From Arsenophonus sp052174135 (lineage in GTDB: Bacteria; Pseudomonadota; Gammaproteobacteria; Enterobacterales; Enterobacteriaceae), in assembly GCA_052174135.1 (NCBI GenBank), contig JBQMRZ010000027.1:496001-560000 (forward strand): 64,000 nt of DNA. Reading direction: 5' to 3'. The notes below the pieces were generated by a model, which ran no database searches, was not told the DNA's origin, and worked only from the letters and a program-made list of their open reading frames with translations. Positions 53,271 through 63,293 of the stretch are shown here, piece by piece (position 1 is the stretch's first letter; every line of letters begins with the position of its first letter). The position numbers were made by a program, and so were the translations under genes.

Positions 53271-54521
53271 TTCTTCCTTTTATAAAGATAAAATACACTA
53301 CTACAAAGTGTAAAATAAATAATATAAATTGCCATATAAGCTTTAGAAGCACCTAAAGCGCCTGAAGTTTGTATTAAATAATAAGCAAACCCTTATTAAT
53401 AAAGTAAATTGAATCACTTCCATTAAAATGTAAAAACATAATGCTCCTTGAGCAATAATTAAATAACCGAAGATATAGGCACAAATTTTCAATATGTCAC
53501 CAACAAATTGCCAAGCAAAAAGATCGCGCATTAGTATAAATTTATCAGAAAAAAATATCAATATTACAAAATCTCGTAATAACCATATAGTAATACTAAC
53601 TATCATGACTGTTGGTAAAACTAATTTTAGGGTTTTAAAGATTTCTACACTAATTTTATCTTCATGTTTTAATTTAGCTAAAGTTGGTAATAAATAAGCG
53701 CTAAAAGATATGGTAATAAATTGTAAATAAACATCTGAAATACTGCTCATTCCTTGCCAAATACCTACTTCATTCCAACCATATTTATTAACTAATAAAT
53801 TTCTTATTATAATATAAGCAACCGGTAACGTAATTGAAGTTATTAGCGTTATTAAAGTAAATTTAGTTAAATTATAACCGATAGAACTATTCTAGCATGG
53901 TTTAAAATATGATAAACATAATTTCTTATAACGTAGGATAAGAACTCCTGCTGGCACAATAATTAATGCAGGAATTAAAGTTAATCCCACCAAGAACTCT
54001 TGATAATTACTTGACCTAAAAAAAATAACAAATAATTATTCCTCCTATTAAATTACCAATGCTAATTGATAATGCATTACTTTTTGCATCACAAAAACTT
54101 TTTAGTATAGCTAAAAAAATAATTAGCGTAAGCAATTACAATTTGTATCAAACATAAAGAACGAACAACCGTTTGATATTGAGTGTGACCAAATAATGTG
54201 AAACTAATGAATGAACTAAAAAGTAAAAAAAATAATTGCTAATATTGTTGAAAATCCTAAAATAATTGATGATGATGTACCTAATAAGGCGCTTAATTTT
54301 GTTGGTATCTGATGATATTCGGCTACATATTTAGTTACTCCATTATAAATCCCTGCACCAGATAAAATACCAACAATAATAATTAGTTGACGAAAATTTC
54401 CTATTTAACCAACTCCAACTGGACCAAAAGAAATGGCTAATAATTTTATAATAATTAATCCAGTGCTAATTTTTATCAAAATTGAAATTACCGTCCAAAT
54501 AGACGCTTTAGCTAAAGACAT
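53267..54521 (-). pseudogene. wzxE: Lipid III flippase WzxE, broken
   Basis: Would flip the ECA lipid-linked trisaccharide across the inner membrane. It begins MSLAKAS, as in E. coli. The clearest block is 53343-53750: SSISDVYLQFITISFSAYLLPTL, then RDLFAWQFVGDILKICAYIFGYLIIAQ. The end YIIYFTLC then KRKK-stop matches YIVYFSLC then RRRA-stop and overlaps the wecF start in ATGA. The N-terminal half carries several frameshifts. The total of 1255 bases against 1251 in E. coli shows only small indels. Confidence 0.9.
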
Positions 54522-54522
54522 A

Positions 54523-55671
54523 TTAAACAAAAAAACATTGAATTTAATTAATTACTTGTTACTGTTTTTTCTTTGTAAGATTATAAAATATAGGTAAACG
54601 AATCAAACGATCACTTTCTTTTGTTTGTATAACAATCGTTACCATGAAAACGACAAAATTTATGACTAGCTGGGCTAGAGTGTAAAATAACATAGTGTGA
54701 AATACTGACAAAATATTTGCTGCTTGCATATGCTTATTAAATGCTACTCTTTGCTTAACATCTTTTAATTTAATATAAAATATATGTGCATTATGTTCCA
54801 AATAAGTTGGTATAACAGGTAAATCTAGTTTACCAATTTTAGCTAAAGGTTTAAGTGTTTGATAATAGTTTTCCATAAGTTTAATCTACGATGATTATTT
54901 TTTTTCAGCCTGTTCTAATTTCGCCCATAAATAAGCTGCTTGTAGCCTTGACATTAAATAACTAGAACCAATATCGCGCCAAATATATTTATCGGTTTGT
55001 CCACGAAAAAATTGATTACGATTAGTTCCTTTTTCTTGAATAATTTCTGCTCGTTCAATAAGTGAAGGAATATTAATCAGTAAGGCACTACCTTCTCCGC
55101 CAGAAGAATAATTTTTTTTGTTTCATGAAAACTATAACAACCAATATGGCCTATTGTACCGAGCGCTTTACCCTTATAAGTAGACATAACACCTTGAGCT
55201 GCATCTTCACAACAACATAAAGATGATGTTTTTCTGCTAATATCATAATTGTGTCCATCTCACAAGCCATACCGGCATAGTGAACGACTACAATTACTCG
55301 AGTTTTATTTTTTTGTGTGTAATATCCGCAGCTTTAATTTTATTTTCATCCATATTTATGGTATCAGGGTATATATCAATGAATACAATAATTACGCCTC
55401 TAAGTATAAAAGCGTTAGCAGTAGAAGTGAATGTGAAACTTGGCATAATAATTTCGTCACCACGTTTAATATTAAGTAAAATTGCAGCCATTTCTAAAGA
55501 TGCAGTACAAGAAGGTGTTAATAACACTCTCAAACATTGGAAATATTTTTCCATCCACTTCTGATAACGCTCAATAAAACAATTGTCACCAGATAATCAG
55601 GTACCATTTACGACTTCTTTTATATAATTTAATTCAGTACCTACAATCGGGGGTTTATTAAATGGAATCAT
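54523..55671 (-). pseudogene. wecE: dTDP-4-keto-6-deoxyglucose aminotransferase, broken
   Basis: PLP-dependent sugar aminotransferase that makes TDP-Fuc4NH2 for ECA. It starts MIPFNKPPIVGTELNYI. LLTPSCTASLEMAA and DEIIMPSFTFTSTANAF are intact in one frame. SFHETK, carrying the catalytic lysine, is followed by a frameshift inside a run of eight A's (55112-55119), after which YSSGGEGSA continues in another frame. The last codons contain two in-frame stops but still align residue by residue with the E. coli end. Confidence 0.92.
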
Positions 55672-55675
55672 GTTG

Positions 55676-56381
55676 TCATCGATATGACCAATAATCTGTA
55701 CTTTTAATTTTCGCACCCATTCTTGAATATAAACACGCATGGCACTAATATTACTAATTTGAGTAGCTATTCTTAATTTTTTTCTCCCTTGTTGAGCGCA
55801 CCATTGACATGCCGTTATTATCAATTGTTTGCCAACTTATTTTTTTTGATGATTAAGAACGGTGGCCAATAAACCAATTCTTGCCTCTTTTTCTGTTGAT
55901 AATTTCCTTACTGTCACAAATCCACAGATATCTCCTTCCACACCTTTAGCTAACAAGCAAACATCATCAAAAGCACCTGTAACAGTTTTTCAACCCAAAG
56001 AGAATAAAAACGAGAGTTATCTATTAATCGATACCATGGTGCACAAAAACGACTATGTAAAAAAGCTGTAATAGCGATATTTTCAATGCTTTGATATCTT
56101 TTTCAACCGCTATGTTTAGGGTTAAACTATATTTTTTTTACAATACTAGTAATATTTAGACAAAAATCAATTTCACCTTCAACCAATAAAAAACCAAAAG
56201 TCGCTATTTTATCAATTAATTCAGTATTATCGGTAGAAATTTTAGCCTCTACAATATCGTAGTTAGCTAATTGATTTAATAAAATAATTGGCGCGTTTGG
56301 TGCAAAATCTAACTTTGCTATTTTACGTTCAAAGAAATTACTTTCCCAACTAAGCCTTTCAATATTAGCGCGGACAAGCAT
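55676..56381 (-). pseudogene. wecD: dTDP-fucosamine acetyltransferase, broken
   Basis: GNAT acetyltransferase that would make TDP-Fuc4NAc. The start MLVRANIERLSWESNFF overlaps the end of rffH and matches MPVRASIEPLTWENAFF. VEGEIDFCLN follows, then a stop. The C-terminal block ACQWCAQQGRKKLRIATQ is in another frame, and STDYWSYR-stop matches STAYWLYR-stop, just before wecE. At least two frameshifts and a stop are present. Confidence 0.9.
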
Positions 56382-57250
56382 ATAGTAAATTCTGTAAATA
56401 TTGGCCATAACCAGTTTTTAAAAGTTTTCAGCTTATTTTTTAACTTGCTGATCGGTTAACCAACCGTTAACGCCATGATATTTCTTCCAGACAAGCGATC
56501 TTGAATCCTTGTCTTTTTTCAACAGTTTGAACAAATGTACTAGCTTCAATTAAACTATCATGAGTTCCAGTATCTAACCATGCAAATTCGCGGGCTAATA
56601 GTTCAACATTTAATTCTCCACGCTCAAGATACATTTGATTAAGAAAAATAATTTCATGTTCTCCTCGTAAAGATGGTTTAATTTGTTTTACAAAATTAAT
56701 AACTTGATTATCATAAAAATAAAGACCTATAATCGCCCAATTAGATTTAGCTCGTTGAGGTTTTCCTTCAATCGATAATACTTTAAAATATTTATCAAAC
56801 TCAACTACTCCAAAGCGTTCAGGATCCATCACTTGATAAGCAAAAATCGTTGCTCCAGTTTTTCGAGTTATAACAGATTTTAATTTAGGGCTAAAAGCTT
56901 GACCAAAATAGATATTATTACCTAATATCAAGCAACAAGCATCATTATTAATAAAATTTTCACCGATTAAAAATGCTTGTATTAACCCATCTGGTGAAGG
57001 GGTTGTATGTACCGCCATAACTAAAGTTAACACCAAAAGCATCGTCATCTTCAAATAAACGCTGATAATCAGGAAGATCCTTAGATGTCGAAATAATCAA
57101 TATTTCTCTTATACATGCTAACATTAACACTGATAACGGATAGTAAATCATTGGTTTTTCATAAATAGGTAAAAGTTGTTTAGAAATACTTCGTGTAATT
57201 GGATATAAACGAGTCACTGATCCACCAGCCAAAACAATTCCTTTTATCAT
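56365..57250 (-). pseudogene. rffH: Glucose-1-phosphate thymidylyltransferase RffH, broken
   Basis: Would make dTDP-glucose for ECA. MIKGIVLAGGSVTRLYPITR opens the first frame, with the nucleotide loop GGSGTR now GGSVTR. A 1-base shift near 57005 joins it to a second frame with PSPDGLIQAFLIG and a long conserved stretch (VMDPERFGVVEF, WLDTGTHDSLIEAS). A second shift after ISWR puts NGWLTDQQVKK and then KTGYGQYL out of frame. The total of 886 bases against 882 in E. coli shows how slight the damage is. Confidence 0.93.
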
Positions 57251-57297
57251 TTTATTACTTTCCATTATATTAATAAACTTAAATATTTATGTAAATA

Positions 57298-58342
57298 TTA
57301 ATTATTTTTATATATTACTATTCCACTATTTTTATGACTCAAATACCATTTAACTGTTTTTTGAATACCTGATTCAAAAGTTTTTTGAGGCTTCAAACCA
57401 AATTCTTTTTCTATTTTTCTAGCATCAATAGCATAACGCATATCATGTCCAGGGCGATCTTTTACATAAGTAATTAAATCGCGATAATGATTGATTCCAT
57501 CAGATTTAATTGGATGTAATTCCTCTAGTAAATCACAAATAATCTTTACAACATCAATATTTTTACGCTCATTATGAGCGCCAATATTATAAGTCTTACC
57601 AATATCTGCTTGACTAATAATTAAATATAACGCGCGCGCATGATCTTCAACATAAAGCCAATCGCGTATTTGCTCACCTTGGCCATAAACAGGCAATGGT
57701 TTATCTTCTATTGCATTTAAGATCATTAAAGAAATTAATTTTTCAGGAAAGTGGTAGGGGCCATAATTATTTGAAGAATTAGTCATTAATGTCGGTGAAC
57801 CATAAAAGTGCGTCGCCAAGCTCTTACTAAGTGATTACTGAAAGCCTTTGAAGCTGAATAAGGATTATTTTGTGCATAAGGTATTTTTTCTGTAAATAGA
57901 GATTTACTAACTTGTAAATCCCCATAAATTTCATCAGTAAAGATATGATGAAAACGAAATAATTCTTTTTTTTGTTTATTTAAACTATTCCAATAATTAC
58001 GAGCTACCCCTAATAAAAAATAAGTACCAATAATATTGGTCTCAATAAAAACTATTAGTTTATCAATTGAACGATCAACATGATTTTCTGCCGCTAAATG
58101 CATAATAACATCAGGCTGATATTGTTTGAACGCCTTATCAATTTCTACTTAATTACAAATATTTATTTTAGAAAAAACATAACGAGAATTCTTCATAAAT
58201 GAAGCTAATAACTTTGTGTTACCAGCATAAGTCAAGTTATCAATAACTATATTACGGTATCGTTAGTATGTTTAATAATATAACGAACGACTGCAGAACG
58301 AATGAATTCACCACCACAACCAGTAACTAAAATACCTTTCAA
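57298..58342 (-). pseudogene. rffG: dTDP-glucose 4,6-dehydratase RffG, broken
   Basis: Would convert dTDP-glucose to the 4-keto-6-deoxy form. The Rossmann loop is damaged: TGGAGFIG reads TGCGGEFIR. A stop region near 58150-58250 splits the N-terminus. Then MHLAAENHVDRSID, TDEIYGD and the catalytic YSASK are intact until a frameshift near 57800, after which NSSNNYGPYHFPEK and QIRDWLYVEDHARALY continue. A C-terminal stretch of about 10 residues is missing. The start, TTG, overlaps the wecC stop. Confidence 0.92.
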
Positions 58343-59612
58343 CGCCAGACCACTTTTGTATCAATAACCCATTTTTGTTGAATTTCTTTGCCATTAATTG
58401 TTTTAAATTCTTTATGGTCAACAAGTAACAAAATAATATCTGGATTAGGAATACCAACTTCAGTAGGTACTAATTGACAGAGGCCATCTAATGATTTTGG
58501 TAATTCATTGATATTTGGTTCTATCACAAAAATTGTATCAGTATTCCAATTGGTAATCATTTCAGTAATTTTCATAGCAGGACTTTCTCGTAAGTCATCA
58601 ATATCTGGTTTAAAAGCAAGACCAAAACAGGCGATTTTAATTTCATTTTCTCGTTTACCTGTTTCGATCAAACAATTCGTTAACATTGTTTTAACTTGAT
58701 CAACAACCCAAATTGGTTTGCTATCATTAACTAAGCTGGCTGTATGAATCAAACAAGATTGTTTTGGATTTTGAGAGAGCAACAATAAACAAGGAATCAA
58801 CTGCAATATAATAACCATCAACGCCTAGCCCTGACTGTAAAATATTAACTCGAGGATGACGATTAGCTAAATTAATTAATTCACAAACATTAATCCCTTG
58901 TTCAGCACAAATAAAAGATAATTCATTAGCAAAAGCAATATTTACATCACGAAAACTATTTTCTGTTAATTTTTTGCACATTTCAGCTGTTTTTACATTA
59001 GTAATCATACATTTACCAGAAAGAAAAATTTTATATAACTCACTAGCTTGTTGAGACGATTTCATCGTCATACCACCAATAATTCGATCATTTTTAATAA
59101 GCTCAATCATAACTCTTCCTGGTAAAATGCGTTCAGGACAATAAGCAATATCCAACTGAATTTTCACCACGTTGCTGTGGAAATGTCAAATCAGAACGCA
59201 TAATTGCCAGTCGACATACCATTTGTTCAGTCATTCCAGTAGGAGAAGTTGATTTTAAAATAATCAAATCACCTTTTCTAATAATGATGTAATTGATTCC
59301 GCTGTCGCCATAACATAAAATAGATCGGATTTGTGATCATTTTTTAAGTGCTGTTGGAACAGCGATTAAAAATGCATCTGCATTTTGTGAGGCATGGTAA
59401 ATGCCTTTAAATATCCCGCTTTTCTACAGCTATTTTTACAGCTTTTTCTAGATCAGGTTCAATAATTATATGAATTTTACATCGATTAATACTATCAACC
59501 GTATATTGATTGATATCAACTCCAATTATTTTTTTTGATGTGCAGCAAAAGCTGCTTCGGTAGGTAAACCTATATAACCTAAACCAATAACAGAAATAGT
59601 TTCAAAACTCAT
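58339..59612 (-). pseudogene. wecC: UDP-ManNAc dehydrogenase WecC, broken
   Basis: Would oxidise UDP-ManNAc to UDP-ManNAcA. The N-terminal MSFETISVIG opens, followed by frameshifts to about 59170. The middle block (IAYCPERILPGRVMIELIKNDRIIGGM, NSFRDVNIAFANELSFICAEQGINV) is readable. The catalytic loop GGHCIAVDP reads DGYYIAVDS, so the essential cysteine is replaced by tyrosine. A frameshift near 58780 leads to the C-terminal block (KIACFGLAFKPDIDDLRESPAM). It is inactive both by frame and by active-site loss. Confidence 0.93.
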
Positions 59613-59624
59613 AATGTATATTGC

Positions 59625-60750
59625 CTATTTTTTTAATGCTTTAAGAATTCGTTGACAAGCTTTACCATCACCATATGGATTATTATGCTCCTGACTCATT
59701 TTCTGGTATTAAAAATCATCTGTTAATAATTGTGTTACTAATTGAACAATTTTTTCTTTTTTTGTACCGACCAAACATACCGTACCAACTTCAACTGCTT
59801 CAGGTCGCTCAGTAGTATCACGCATCACCAAGACTGGTTTTCCTAAAGCTACTACTTCCTTTTGAATGCCCCTGAATCCGTTAGTATTAAATAAGTTTTG
59901 TTCATTAAATAAATAAAAGGTAAATAATCTTGTGGATCAATCAAGGTTATATTATTAATACCATATAAAATTCGTTGTACTGGTTCTCTAACATTAGGAT
60001 TCAAATGAACAGGATAAACTAATTGAACATTATTATGATTTCTGGCAATTTCAATTAATGCATAACAAATACGTTCAAATCCGCCACCATAATTTTCTCG
60101 CCTATGACTTATAACTAATAGCATTTTTTTATTTTTATCATGAAAGGGATATTTTGCAAAAAGACTACTTTTCAGTGTAGCATCATTTGTAACTTTATCG
60201 CGTACCAAAATAATACGTCTATTACAGTGTTACCTGTAATAAAAATACGATGAGCTGGGATTGACTTATTTTGTAAATTTTTTCTGGAATACTCAGTTGG
60301 TGCAAAATGATACATAGCGCGAGATAACTAACAATTTTACGATTTACTTCTTCTGGCCAAGGAGAATACAAATTACCAGTACGTAATCTTGCTTCAACAT
60401 GACAAACTAAAATGTGTTGATAAAAGGCAGCTAGGTCTAGCTGCCATTGTTGAAGTTGTATCCCCATGAACTAATTACTACATCTGGCTTAAAAGATAGT
60501 AGTAATATAGGTTTCTCATTCCTTCAAAAATTCGACACGTGATATTAGTTAAATCTTGTTCTCGAGTCATAATATCCAAATCATAATCAGGTGTGATTTC
60601 AAAAAATTGCAATACCTGATCTAACATTTCTCTATGTTGAGCGATTACACAAACTTTCGATTTAAAAGTTTTATCATTTATTAAAGCATGTATAAGTGGA
60701 GTCATTTTTATAGCTTCAGGACGAGTACCAAATACAATTAATACTTTCAT
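59625..60750 (-). pseudogene. wecB: UDP-GlcNAc 2-epimerase WecB, broken
   Basis: Would make UDP-ManNAc. MKVLIVFGTRPEAIKMTPLIHAL and QHREMLDQVL are intact. The frame breaks near 60490, again near 60210 and near 59855, where SGGIQEE reads SGAFKRK. CHVEARLRTGNLYSPWPEE, SHRRENYGGGFERI and VYPVHLNPNVREPV are readable in different frames. The end NPYGDGKACQRILKALKK-stop is intact, 12 bases before wecC. The total of 1126 bases against 1131 in E. coli fits a few single-base indels. Confidence 0.93.
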
Positions 60751-60879
60751 AATGATTCTCTTTTTATCTCAGCATCATTTATTAATGAATGTGTCATTAA
60801 TAAATATTATACCCAAAATGTATTAATGTTTTATTAAAGTTCTCTATTATTATATATTTTAGTTAAAATATTATTTTTT

Positions 60880-61990
60880 AGTAAATAATTAAAATTCACA
60901 CCTTAATGAGAGGGCATTTAACCTATTTAAGGCATTAATAATTTTAAAATCACAATTATTAATAATAGACAAAGAACTATCATGTTTAATCATGGATTCT
61001 CGATGTACTTAAATATCAATAAGTGTAGAGATTATTTTTTTTTGATAATAAAAAGTGCTTTAAATTTAATATTATTAGCATAACTACATTTTAATTATAG
61101 CCATCATTATAATTAAGCTCTATTATCTCTAATATTTTAATTTATATTTATAATAATACGTTCCCAATAGAAGTATTCTCCAATCAAGTAGTTGATCAAT
61201 AAGTATATTTATTTTATTAATTAAAAAAAATTTGCTTTTTGACAATTTTAAAGAATTATTTAAACATCGCTCATGACATATTTTATAATTAATTTGATAA
61301 TTAATTAATGATCTTCAAAATCATTTCTTTGTTAATTATGCACTTTTAATTTTTCAATTAAAATTAAAATTAATTTATTTATTTATAAAGATATATTTAT
61401 ATAATGATTAGTTTATATCAAAAACTGTTTCAATAATTAATTTTATATTATAATTAAGTATCTTAATAGCATTTGATATGTAAATTAAATGTTGTTAATC
61501 AATTCATAAAGTAACTTTAGACATCAATATTAGCATTTTTATTCATATATAATAATAATTATTATCAATCAAAATTCTTGTTTGGTATTATAAAAAATAA
61601 ACTTAAACAATAATTTTTTGATGAACTTAATCAAGAAATTTTAATAATTTATTATTTTTCATTGTATTAATATATAAAATTAAGTTTTGTAAAATTATTA
61701 TTGGAATAATATTCTTGTAAATTATTAATTACTGCTAAATAAATGATAGTATTACTGTTCTATTTTTCTTGAAAATATAAGAAATAATTAATATTTTAAA
61801 CATAAAATAAATGCTAAAAGATAATTCATTTTATAAAACATTGTAGAGGAAAAATAAATTTTTAATATATAACTTATTATATTTAAAGAATTCTGATGAA
61901 TAAGAATTAGATTCTAGTTATGTTTTTAATTTTAAATAATATATTTTTTTAAATGTTTATTTATTTATTTTGCTATACGTTGTATCTTGC
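60880..61990 (-). pseudogene. wzzE: Probable ghost of ECA chain-length regulator WzzE
   Basis: E. coli wzzE lies between wecA and wecB on the same strand, and this gap has its length (1.1 kb). Near 60960-61010 the minus strand reads FKYIENP then a stop, L-N, and in the next frame HDSSLS, resembling YRYLRTP and VKRDSPRR just before the last membrane segment. Hydrophobic codons follow. Nothing else is readable. It is much more eroded than the other ECA genes, so it was probably lost earlier. Confidence 0.45.
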
Positions 61991-62002
61991 GTTTAACGCG
62001 TC
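61965..62002 (-). pseudogene. wecA: wecA basic tail, out of frame
   Basis: Directly after the wecA stop, the +1 frame continues LRRVKRKIQRIAK-stop, resembling the IKRVKRRLRRNR tail of E. coli WecA. The shift falls in a run of five T's; a sixth T would restore the tail. Confidence 0.65.
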
Positions 62003-63046
62003 TTAAAAACGAGCCGCTTTCCATGCGCGTTTAATACAATAACCATAGATAGCAAATATAAGTAAAAATAATACTAACATTATCCATTCGGGAATAATAT
62101 TTGAACGTTCACCAATAAGACCTATTACTGCTAAAATAGCTGCTGCTAAAGTAATTAATATCAAGGCTTGACCCGGAGTAAAACCTGAGCGCATAATTAA
62201 ATGATGAATATGCTGTCTATCTGGTAAAAAAGGACTCGTTCCTTTACGAAGACGCCGATACATAATAGAAATCATATCTATTAAAGGGATAGCAATAATC
62301 CAAAGAGCAGTTACTGGTTTAATCGAACGTTGTTCACCTTGTGTTGATGTCAACAATAACCAAATAATAGTAAAACCAATTAATGTACTACCAGCATCTC
62401 CCATAAATACTTTATAACGCTTTCCTAGTAAACCTAAATTCAAGAATATATAAGGAAGAATTGCAGCAATAACAGCAAAACACCAAAAAGCTAATGCCAT
62501 ATTACCGTTTTGGTAAAGCAAAATACCTAATGCAACAAAAGAAACGCAAGAAAGTCCACCTAGCAGTCCATCAATACCATCAACCATATTAAAAGCATTT
62601 ATTGCCACCAAAACAGCAAATAATGTCATCAAATACCTTAAAGATCCAAATTTTACTTGCCATGGACCAAGAATATAACCTACGTTATTTAACGTTAGAT
62701 CTGCAAAATACATCATAACAAACGCAACAATTGATTGAATAGTTGCGCGAATTTTAATGCTAATATCAAAGTGATCGTCTAATACACCAACAAATACTAA
62801 AATTGCAGCACAAATTAAATACAACCATTTATATAGAATATATTCATGCGTAATCATAAATGCTAAATTAATACCAAAAAAAACAACAATACCGCCAACT
62901 AAAGGAACTTCTCCTTCGTGTTTTTTGCGATAATTTGGCCCATCTACTAGACCAAATATTTTTGCTATTTTTCGTGCAATAAATATAAAGATAAAAGAAA
63001 ACAAAAAAACCAAAAAAACATTGATCAATAAATTCAGTATGTGCAC
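62003..63046 (-). CDS. wecA: UDP-GlcNAc:undecaprenyl-phosphate GlcNAc-1-phosphate transferase
   Basis: Polytopic inner-membrane enzyme that starts ECA and many O-antigens by loading GlcNAc-1-P on undecaprenyl phosphate. It is intact over all about 11 membrane segments. LVDGPNYRKKHEGEVPLVGG, the aspartate motif LDDHFD, INAFNMVDGIDGLLGG, FMGDAGSTLIGF and the cytoplasmic HIHH loop (PDRQHIHHLIMRSGF) are present. I prefer the GTG start, which aligns with the E. coli N-terminus and has AAGAGA upstream; an ATG 11 codons earlier is open but lacks a ribosome binding site. The basic tail after AWKAARF is lost to a frameshift. All ECA genes after it are broken, so its product now has no visible ECA user. 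Confidence 0.92.
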   Translation of the reverse strand: MHILNLLINVFLVFLFSFIFIFIARKIAKIFGLVDGPNYRKKHEGEVPLVGGIVVFFGINLAFMITHEYILYKWLYLICAAILVFVGVLDDHFDISIKIRATIQSIVAFVMMYFADLTLNNVGYILGPWQVKFGSLRYLMTLFAVLVAINAFNMVDGIDGLLGGLSCVSFVALGILLYQNGNMALAFWCFAVIAAILPYIFLNLGLLGKRYKVFMGDAGSTLIGFTIIWLLLTSTQGEQRSIKPVTALWIIAIPLIDMISIMYRRLRKGTSPFLPDRQHIHHLIMRSGFTPGQALILITLAAAILAVIGLIGERSNIIPEWIMLVLFLLIFAIYGYCIKRAWKAARF

Positions 63047-63232
63047 AATAATATATTCTCTTATAATTTTAGAAATCATTTTCTGAATCAAATTTTATGT
63101 ATAGACTATATAAATATACTTTAACTTAAAATATATATAATAATAAAATATTTCTATTATCTTGCATTACTTATATTTAATGAGTAAATTTATATAAAAT
63201 AAGTACTACTTAGTTAATAACTTTAATAAAAT
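63047..63232. other. rho-wecA intergenic region
   Basis: Short AT-rich gap expected to hold the wecA promoter. No distinct promoter could be singled out. Confidence 0.4.
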
Positions 63233-63258
63233 AAAACGCTACATAAAAGTAGCGTTTT
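63233..63258 (-). terminator. rho terminator
   Basis: Ten-base perfect arms AAAACGCTAC/GTAGCGTTTT around a 6-base loop, followed on the minus strand by TATTTTATT. It lies 35 bases after the rho stop and has a good GC core. Confidence 0.88.
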
Positions 63259-63293
63259 CAATAAATTATTAAATAAATTAAATAAATAGCAAC

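Noticed and set aside
50080..60750. The idea that all wec frameshifts are sequencing or assembly errors.
   Set aside because: Flanking genes of equal length are error-free, and the cluster also has substitutions at key residues (WecC Cys to Tyr, RffG glycine loop) and in-frame stops (wecE end). Some individual homopolymer shifts could still be artefacts.
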